64,000 nt of DNA, taken from NCBI GenBank assembly GCA_031366605.1, contig JANLOO010000059.1, positions 6,440 to 70,439 of the forward strand, in the 5' to 3' direction. The notes under the pieces are model-generated. The model was given only the letters and a program-made list of their open reading frames with translations, did not search any database and was not told the origin of the DNA. The position numbers and the translations under genes were made by a program. Source of the DNA: CALMEC01 sp031366605 (GTDB lineage: Bacteria; Actinomycetota; Thermoleophilia; Miltoncostaeales; Miltoncostaeaceae). Positions 58,093 through 64,000 of the stretch are shown here, one piece after another (positions within the stretch are counted from its first letter, which is position 1; every line of letters starts with the position of its first letter).

Positions 58093-60099
58093 CTACCGCA
58101 CGGCGATGGCCGAGTGGGACGGGGAAGCGGTCCGATCAGGGCACGTGATGGCCGCCGCTCCGGCACTCACCAGCCCGCGCAGCGCCTCGACGGTGATCGG
58201 GCAGAACTGCCAGCCGGACTCGAGCACGCAGTCCACGAGCGCCTCCGCCACGGGCATTGCGCTCTGGTAGCAACGCTCGTGGGTCATGGCGTCCCATGCG
58301 TCGGCCAATCCCAGGATCCGCGCGCCCTGCGGGATCCGCTCACCCGACAGGCCGTCCGGGTAGCCCGCTCCGTCGTAGCGTTCATGGTGGTGGCGAACCC
58401 ACTCCACCTGTTCGGTGGTGAGGATCCCATCGATCATCTCGGCGCCAACGCCCGCGTGGCGCTTCATCGTTTCCCGCTCGTCGGCGCTCAGCTGGCCGGG
58501 TTTCAGCAGTACCGATCCGGCGAGTCCGATCTTGCCGATGTCGCGGACGTACGCCGCCTCGCCCAAGAGCATCGCGCGGCTCCCCGACCATCCGAGCTCC
58601 AGCGCGAGGAGCTGCGCCAGCTCGGAAACGCGCTCTGCGCTGCCGCGGGCCGCAGGATCCTGTGATTCCACCACCCGCGCGAGGATCTGCAGGGCGGCGC
58701 GGTGGCGCTTGACGGGGACCGTCTCCTCCGACCGTTCCGGGGTGATCGTGTCTCCAGCGTGTTTGGCGTCGTGCAGCGCGAGCTCGGCGCAGCGCACCAG
58801 GTCGTGGGCGTCCCCGCCTGCGCCCGCAAGGTCGCTGATGCCGACGCTCACCGAAATCGGCGGCTCGCCTTCTGTGTCGATCCTTGCGATGGACGCGAGC
58901 GCGCGGTTCGCCGCTTGCCTCGCGCTTTGCGCGTCAGCACCGGGAAGCAACCACCCGAACGCGCCGCCGCGGAGGCGCCCGAGGGTGTCACCGCCGCGGG
59001 CAACCTGACCGAGCTGCTCCGCGACCTGCAGGAGCGTCTGCCCGTCGAGTTCGGCACCGATGCCATCGGCGAGCCGGGTGAACTGGTCGAGCTCGACTGC
59101 GATGAAGGCCACGGTGCCGTCAGTCGTGCCCGCGGTCTCGACCGCGTCTGCGATTCGGAGTTCAAGCTCCTCACGAGCCACGAGTCCAGTCTGGGGATCC
59201 CGGGCGTGCACGGCGTGGGATCCTTCATCCAGCGTGCCGAGTGCCAGTGCGAGCGTCGCGAAGCAGGCGAGCTCCTCTTGCGCCTCGGGCCGGGTGACGC
59301 GACCGGCGGCGGTGTTCGTCTGGATCACACCCCATCGGTGGTCGCCGCGCCGGACGTCGGCCGTCAGTGCGGTGCCGCCGGACCGACGCGGATCGAAGCC
59401 CGGTTGCGCCCACGCTCCCATCATGGTGGCGCTTCGCTCGCCGAGTCGTACGATTCGGGCCGCGTCGGCACCGACCAGGCGTGCCGCCGCCTCGGCCATC
59501 AGCTGGTAGACGGCACTGGTGGGCGCGCCGGCCGACACCGCGGCGGCGACGCGCCGCATCGCCTCGCCGCAGCGGGCGAGGCCGACTGTTCCGGGGTCCG
59601 GCTGGACAATCGCCGGGGCGTCGACCAGCTCGTGGATGGTCGCGGCGTACCCGATCGAGATGCCGGAGTGATCTCGCAGCGGGGAGACGACGACGCTCGC
59701 GTCAAAACACTCGGCGTTGGCACGGCGGAACCTCAGTTGACATGAGCCGCCTTCCGCGAACTCGCCGTGCAGGAGTTCCGCGAGCTTCTGTGCGTTGCGA
59801 CCGGCATCGGCCTTGCTCCAGAAGGGGTAGGGGGCGCGGCTCCCCAAAAGCTGCCCGCGATGGAAACCGGTCATCTGGCACAGCACCGGGTTGACGTCGA
59901 CGATCCGACGATGCTCGTCGACGGTGATGAGGCCATCCTGGATGGAAGCGATGACGGCCGAGGCGTGTTTGGCGGCCCGCCGGGCCGAGAGGTGCTCAAG
60001 TGCGACGCGCGCGTCGCTGCGTTGGATCTGCCCTCGCGTGGGCGACGTCGACTCCCAGACGCCCTTGCTGGTCTGCTTCACGTTGCCGAGCCCTGCCAT
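58093..60099 (-). CDS. PAS-GAF-degenerate GGDEF-HD-GYP signalling protein
   Basis: The 668-residue cytosolic protein has a PAS domain (about 45-155, IASIQDGLITVDEHRRIVDVN), a GAF-like middle, a GGDEF-type fold near 310-460 and an HD-GYP domain (about 490-640). The GGDEF active site reads GGAFG, so cyclase activity is unlikely. In the HD-GYP part the HD pair reads RD (YVRDIGKIGL) and the first histidine is also lost, while HHHERYDGAGYPDGL is kept. It is probably a sensor or cyclic-di-GMP receptor rather than an enzyme. ATG 60099 has AAAGG upstream; GTG 60108 lies within that site. Confidence 0.85.
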   Translation of the reverse strand: MAGLGNVKQTSKGVWESTSPTRGQIQRSDARVALEHLSARRAAKHASAVIASIQDGLITVDEHRRIVDVNPVLCQMTGFHRGQLLGSRAPYPFWSKADAGRNAQKLAELLHGEFAEGGSCQLRFRRANAECFDASVVVSPLRDHSGISIGYAATIHELVDAPAIVQPDPGTVGLARCGEAMRRVAAAVSAGAPTSAVYQLMAEAAARLVGADAARIVRLGERSATMMGAWAQPGFDPRRSGGTALTADVRRGDHRWGVIQTNTAAGRVTRPEAQEELACFATLALALGTLDEGSHAVHARDPQTGLVAREELELRIADAVETAGTTDGTVAFIAVELDQFTRLADGIGAELDGQTLLQVAEQLGQVARGGDTLGRLRGGAFGWLLPGADAQSARQAANRALASIARIDTEGEPPISVSVGISDLAGAGGDAHDLVRCAELALHDAKHAGDTITPERSEETVPVKRHRAALQILARVVESQDPAARGSAERVSELAQLLALELGWSGSRAMLLGEAAYVRDIGKIGLAGSVLLKPGQLSADERETMKRHAGVGAEMIDGILTTEQVEWVRHHHERYDGAGYPDGLSGERIPQGARILGLADAWDAMTHERCYQSAMPVAEALVDCVLESGWQFCPITVEALRGLVSAGAAAITCPDRTASPSHSAIAVR

Positions 60100-60297
60100 G
60101 GGGTGCACCTTTGTTCGACGAGTCTGGGAACTTCCATATATGCCTGGACGCGGCCACGCCTGACGTCACTGACTCCTTTATCGGGCGTGCCCGGGAACGT
60201 GGTGATCGTTGGAACAGGAGCGGTTGGGTATGGATTCGGTGGTGGTCGGCCTCAGGCTCTGTGGCGCGCGTGCCGATAGACAAGCTAGGTCAGCAGC

Positions 60298-61053
60298 ATG
60301 AGAGGCAGGTTCGATCGCATGACAGGAGCCCTCCCGGAGCTTCATGCCCCCATTCTTGTCGTCGACGACGAGCAAGACATCCGATCCCTCGTCCGGGAGA
60401 CGCTCGAACGAGACGGACACCAGACCGTCGAGGCGGCGGACGGCAAGGCGGCGCTCAGGCAGCTGCACGACAGGCACCCCCGGCTCGTCGTGCTGGACGT
60501 GATGATGCCGGAGCTCGACGGATGGCAGACCCTCGAGCGCATTCGCGACGTGTCGGACGTCCCGGTGATCCTGCTGACCGCCCGGGCGCTCGAATGGGAG
60601 CGGACGCGTGGTCTGCGCAGCGGGGCCGACGACTATCTGACAAAGCCCTTCTCCCCGATGGAGCTCGCCGCGCGCGTCGATGCGCTGCTTCGGCGGACCG
60701 GCGGCCGCGACACGGACCGGCCGGTGATCTACGACGACGGCTTTGTGCAGATCGACTTCGCCCAGCGACAAGTCACGGTGGCCGGCCGGCAGGTCAGCCT
60801 CACCCCGCTCGAGTTCCGGCTGCTCAACGCGTTCACCGAGAACCGTGGGCAGGTGCTCGATCGGGATCAGCTTCTGACGATGGCGTGGGGCGGCCGCACC
60901 GCTGTGTTCCCGGACCAGGTCAAGGTGTACGTCGGATACCTGCGCCGCAAGATCGGGGTTCGGGCGGATGGCGCGTCACCGATCGAGACGGTGCGGGGTT
61001 TCGGATACATCTACCGTGCGGATCCCGGTAGTCCAGACGTCCAGGTCACCTAG
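60298..61053 (+). CDS. OmpR-family response regulator
   Basis: The 251-residue protein has a receiver domain (ILVVDDEQDIRSLV, phosphorylated aspartate in VVLDVMMPELDGW, T in LLTARA, K in LTKPFSP) and a winged-helix domain (SLTPLEFRLLNAFTEN...VETVRGFGYIY-like end). It binds DNA as a dimer after phosphorylation. The kinase gene starts two bases after its stop, so the pair is one operon. ATG 60298 is used; ATG 60319 is an alternative. Confidence 0.94.
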   Translation: MRGRFDRMTGALPELHAPILVVDDEQDIRSLVRETLERDGHQTVEAADGKAALRQLHDRHPRLVVLDVMMPELDGWQTLERIRDVSDVPVILLTARALEWERTRGLRSGADDYLTKPFSPMELAARVDALLRRTGGRDTDRPVIYDDGFVQIDFAQRQVTVAGRQVSLTPLEFRLLNAFTENRGQVLDRDQLLTMAWGGRTAVFPDQVKVYVGYLRRKIGVRADGASPIETVRGFGYIYRADPGSPDVQVT

Positions 61054-61055
61054 CA

Positions 61056-63335
61056 ATGCCTCCGACGGGTGGAGTGAGGCGCGTCGTGCTCATACTCGCG
61101 GTGTTCGTCGCGGCCGCCGGCCTGCTGCTCGCCGACCTGTGGGGTGGCGGCAGAGGCGTCGACGATCGACGGCCCGTCGTCGCTGCCGAACAGTTTGAGG
61201 TCGATGCCGGGCGTCTGATCGACGCGGCCGGGGCGGCAATCGAGGACGGACGAGCGTCAGCGCAAACACGGCAAACGATCGCCCAACTGACCGAGCGCAC
61301 GTCGGCGCGGATCGCGACGTTGCGGGCCGCCGGCGTGGCGACTCCTCTGTTCGACGACCTCCCCGAGACGGTCAGCCGCGTTCTGCGGGCCATCGATGCC
61401 GGTCGTCTCGGTGAGGCCACGCGGTTGCTGAACAGCTTTGCCCGGCGGGCCAGGGCGGCGGAGCGGGGGCTCAGCGTCGAGCTGGAGCGTCGCCTTGATC
61501 CCAGGACGACGATGATCCTGAACGTCGTTCCGTGGATGCTCCTTGTGGGTGCGCTGACGACGGTCCTGTGGTGGCGGAGCGTCCGGCGCGCCCACGCGCA
61601 CGCTCAGGTCACGATTGATTCCTTCCGCCGAAGCGAGGGCACTGAGCGCGCGCTTCTGGAGACGTTGATCGGCTCGGCCCCGCTGGGCTTCGGTTTTGTG
61701 GACGCAGACCTTCGCGTCGTGCGTGTCAACGAGCGGGCCGCCGCCATGGCCGGCGCCCGGCCCGAGGATCTCGTGGGGCGGCACGTCAGCAGCTTCAGCC
61801 CGGACTCCCCGGAGCGATTGCAGGAGGTCTACAGGTCGATCTTGGACGAGGGTGTGACGATCGAGGGGCGTCGCATCACGCAAGAGCGCGACGGCGAGAT
61901 CTCGCATCTCGAGCTGAGTCATTACCCGGTGCGACTCGATGACGGCCGTCCGCTGGGTGTGGGCGTCGTGATCGAGGACGTCACACAGCGTGTGGAGTTC
62001 CAGCTCGAGCTGGAACGCCTGTTGCGGGCGGAGCGCGAATCGCGGGGGATCGCCGAGGTGGCGAACCTGGATCTGATCGAGCGCAACGAGGCGCTTCGCG
62101 CTGCGCAGCGTCGGTTCTTCGAGCGTACGCAGATGCTGCGCGCGCTGGCAGACGTCTCCGATGACGTCATGTTCGTGCTCGACCGCGAGGGCTGTTGCCG
62201 GATGATCAACATCGCGGGCGCCCGTATGGTGGGCGCGTCGCCCTCCGAGATCGTCGGGACGACGTACGACGCGTTCCTGCCCGAGGCATTCGTGCAACGG
62301 GCCCGCAGTCGGGATCTGGAGGTCATAGCGACGGGCCGCACCGTTGTCGACGAGGAGACGCTTGACACCCCTCAGGGGGCTCGTCACGTGATCACCACTC
62401 GCGCGCCGTTGGTGGTCGACGGCGAGACCATCGGTGTGGCGGTGGTCGCCCGCACTCTGTCCCAGGTCAACGCAGAGGACCGCGACCGGGGCCGTTTGCT
62501 GGCTGAGGCGCGCGCGGCCCAGTCCTCGATGAAGACGGCCCTCGCTCGGTTGGCCGAGCAAAACGCGCGGCTGCAGGAGCTCGACCGGGCGAAGGATGAA
62601 ATGGTGGCGCTCGTCTCGCACGATCTGCGCACCCCGCTGACGTCGATTCGCGGCTACACGGAGCTGCTCATGACCGGAGCGGGGATCGACGAACGCGGGC
62701 GCCGGTTCCTCGAGGTGATCGAACGCAACAGCGGTCGGCTGCTCGGACTGGTCGACGACCTGTTGGTGGTCGCACAGCACAATGTCGGGGCGTTCACGGT
62801 GTCCGTCGAGGAACTCGACCTGGCTGACCTGGTGTCCGAGGCGCTGGTGTCCTTCGCCCCGGCCGCGATCGAGCGGGGCGTCTCCCTCGTGCAACGTGTG
62901 GAGGGGAGCGGCCAGGTCGTGGGCGATGGCGCGCGAATCGGGCGCATGCTCGACAACCTCGTCGGGAACGCCATCAAGTTCACCCAACCTGGCGGTGTCG
63001 TCGAGGTTGCCCTGACGATGTCCGACGAATGGGGTCTGCTTCGCGTGCGCGACAACGGGCCCGGCATCGCACCCGAGGACCAGCAACACATCTTCGATCT
63101 CTTCGCCAGGGCCCGCAACGCCGGTAACGGCGGGCTCCGCGGGATCGGGCTGGGCCTCGCCATCGCACGCGCGATCGCCGAGGCGCATGATGGCACGATC
63201 GGGCTCGACAGCTCGCCCGGCACCGGCGCGACGTTCTGGGTCAAGCTCCCCGTCGCCGGGCCACACATCACCGACGATCCCCGCGTCAGCCTGGACGAGG
63301 CGGGCGAGCTGGCTGCGGCGTCGCTCAGCGTGTGA
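61056..63335 (+). CDS. membrane sensor histidine kinase with two PAS domains
   Basis: The 759-residue protein has a membrane helix at about residues 8-27, an extracellular helical part, and a second helix near 153-172. Two PAS domains follow (about 200-320 and 365-475), then a coiled coil, HisKA with VSHDLRTPLTSIRGY (phosphorylated H) and HATPase with LDNLVGNAIKFT, VRDNGPGI and GIGLGLAI. It should phosphorylate the regulator encoded just upstream. The signal is unknown. Confidence 0.94.
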   Translation: MPPTGGVRRVVLILAVFVAAAGLLLADLWGGGRGVDDRRPVVAAEQFEVDAGRLIDAAGAAIEDGRASAQTRQTIAQLTERTSARIATLRAAGVATPLFDDLPETVSRVLRAIDAGRLGEATRLLNSFARRARAAERGLSVELERRLDPRTTMILNVVPWMLLVGALTTVLWWRSVRRAHAHAQVTIDSFRRSEGTERALLETLIGSAPLGFGFVDADLRVVRVNERAAAMAGARPEDLVGRHVSSFSPDSPERLQEVYRSILDEGVTIEGRRITQERDGEISHLELSHYPVRLDDGRPLGVGVVIEDVTQRVEFQLELERLLRAERESRGIAEVANLDLIERNEALRAAQRRFFERTQMLRALADVSDDVMFVLDREGCCRMINIAGARMVGASPSEIVGTTYDAFLPEAFVQRARSRDLEVIATGRTVVDEETLDTPQGARHVITTRAPLVVDGETIGVAVVARTLSQVNAEDRDRGRLLAEARAAQSSMKTALARLAEQNARLQELDRAKDEMVALVSHDLRTPLTSIRGYTELLMTGAGIDERGRRFLEVIERNSGRLLGLVDDLLVVAQHNVGAFTVSVEELDLADLVSEALVSFAPAAIERGVSLVQRVEGSGQVVGDGARIGRMLDNLVGNAIKFTQPGGVVEVALTMSDEWGLLRVRDNGPGIAPEDQQHIFDLFARARNAGNGGLRGIGLGLAIARAIAEAHDGTIGLDSSPGTGATFWVKLPVAGPHITDDPRVSLDEAGELAAASLSV

Positions 63336-63354
63336 CGTTGACCGGCGTCCCGTC

Positions 63355-64000
63355 TCAGCCGCCCAGGCGCCCCGCCTCGATGACGCGCTGCAGGAAGGCC
63401 TTGGTCCGCTCCTCGCGCGGGGCGCCGAACATCTGGTCGGGCGTGCCGTGCTCCAGGATCTCGCCGGCATCGAGGAAGCAGACCCGGTTGGCGACCTCGC
63501 GGGCGAAGCCCATTTCGTGGGTTGCGATCACCATCGTCATGCCCCCGGCGGCGAGCTCGCGGATCGTCGCCAGGACCTCGCCGACCAGCACAGGGTCCAG
63601 GGCGCTCGTGATCTCGTCGAGCAGCAGCAGCTTGGGCTCCATCGCCATCGCCCGCAGGATCGCGACCCGCTGCTGCTGACCACCCGACAGGCGGTCGGGG
63701 TACTCGTCGCGCTTGTCGGACAGGCCGAACCGGTCGAGCAGCTCGGTCGCGCGGGCCTCGGCCTCGGCGCGGCTCAGCTTGAGCGCCTTGATCGGTCCCA
63801 GGGTGATGTTGCGCAGCACGCTCATATGCGGAAACAGGTTGAAGCCCTGAAACACGATGCCCACGCGGCGGCGCACCGCGTTGACGTCGACCCCGGGGCC
63901 GGTCACCTGCGCGTCGTCGATCAGGATGCGTCCGGCGCCGATCGGCTCCAACAGGTTGATGCACCGAAGGAGGGTCGATTTGCCCGACCCCGACGCTCCG
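63355..64000 (-). CDS. ABC transporter ATP-binding protein, polar amino-acid type (partial)
   Basis: The gene runs past the end of the window, so its N-terminus is missing. The visible 214 residues start with Walker A GASGSGKSTLLRCINLLEP, then IVFQGFNLFPHMSVLRN (Q-loop), signature LSGGQQQRVAI, Walker B LLLLDEITSALDP and switch histidine VIATHEMGF. This is the GlnQ/HisP branch that drives uptake of polar amino acids. The permease and binding protein are not in the window. DEITSALD replaces the usual DEPTSALD, a common variant. Confidence 0.92.
   Translation of the reverse strand, partial: GASGSGKSTLLRCINLLEPIGAGRILIDDAQVTGPGVDVNAVRRRVGIVFQGFNLFPHMSVLRNITLGPIKALKLSRAEAEARATELLDRFGLSDKRDEYPDRLSGGQQQRVAILRAMAMEPKLLLLDEITSALDPVLVGEVLATIRELAAGGMTMVIATHEMGFAREVANRVCFLDAGEILEHGTPDQMFGAPREERTKAFLQRVIEAGRLGG

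Noticed and set aside
61257..63470. A 737-codon minus-strand frame opposite the histidine kinase gene
   Set aside because: It is antisense to the kinase motifs and has shadow composition only.

Overview
The window reads as chromosomal DNA of a high-GC actinobacterium, most likely of the Thermoleophilia/Solirubrobacterales type. This is an inference. It rests on strong G/C bias at third codon positions, frequent GTG starts with GTGA or ATGA overlaps, TATACT promoters seven bases before a start codon, an actinobacterial DnaE2/ImuB mutasome, and two secreted proteins (47664-48188 and 48650-49393) of a style common in that class. I see no rRNA, tRNA, CRISPR array, prophage or complete insertion sequence.

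Layout. 1-4131: a conserved run of housekeeping genes, mtaB end-HIT-phoH-ybeY-DgkA/PAP2 fusion-cdd-era, nearly all overlapping. 4345-7712: a eukaryote-like deoxyribose-phosphate aldolase joined to a double-domain ALDH16-type dehydrogenase. 7713-8375: non-coding sequence with an insertion-sequence-like end and a small orphan gene. 8376-11470 (minus): Fpg/Nei glycosylase, hydrolase and drug-efflux MFS. 11493-16785: deoC2-hisIE-trpE-trpG-trpD-trpC, then ccmG-like and ccmH. 17916-19990: a patch of small mobile traces, namely a MITE-like element at the 5' edge of a DUF72 gene and a roughly 0.96-kb island with a HicA-like gene bounded by a 29-bp repeat of the DUF72 3' end. 20001-22372: A-type Fe-S carrier, CAP-domain protein and class A beta-lactamase-like hydrolase. 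22705-26127: structured tandem repeats, then dnaE2 with a perfect LexA-type box. 26293-31979: ABC-F ATPase, membrane and secreted proteins, a CheA-like kinase, a ferritin-like protein and TatA. 32137-34956 (minus): a LexA-box-controlled yhcG-imuB-DUF6504 operon ending at a PIN-toxin fragment. 35217-36735: HAD phosphatase and VapBC. 36898-40915 (minus): moxR-DUF58-transglutaminase. 41075-49393: ammonium transporter, antitoxin-like protein, nitroreductase, DUF445, LLM monooxygenase with ALDH, and secreted proteins. 49428-52945 (minus): ArfB-like, topoisomerase III and a collapsed toxin-antitoxin pair. 52970-57960: a PPi-type phosphofructokinase, EAL phosphodiesterase, hydrolase, and psuK-like/psuG genes separated by three strong hairpins. 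58093-64000: a PAS-GGDEF-HD-GYP protein, a two-component pair and the start of an amino-acid ABC ATPase.

How the genes work together. The clearest functional story is DNA damage tolerance. dnaE2 and imuB lie about 6.5 kb apart, each behind a perfect CGAAC-N4-GTTCG palindrome. The imuB operon starts with a DUF1016/YhcG-type nuclease gene in the place where imuA usually sits. A second theme is nucleoside salvage: two unrelated-looking deoC genes, cytidine deaminase, and pseudouridine kinase and glycosidase. A third is cyclic-di-GMP and phosphorelay signalling at the right-hand end. The accessory parts are mostly worn-down toxin-antitoxin genes and small non-autonomous elements.
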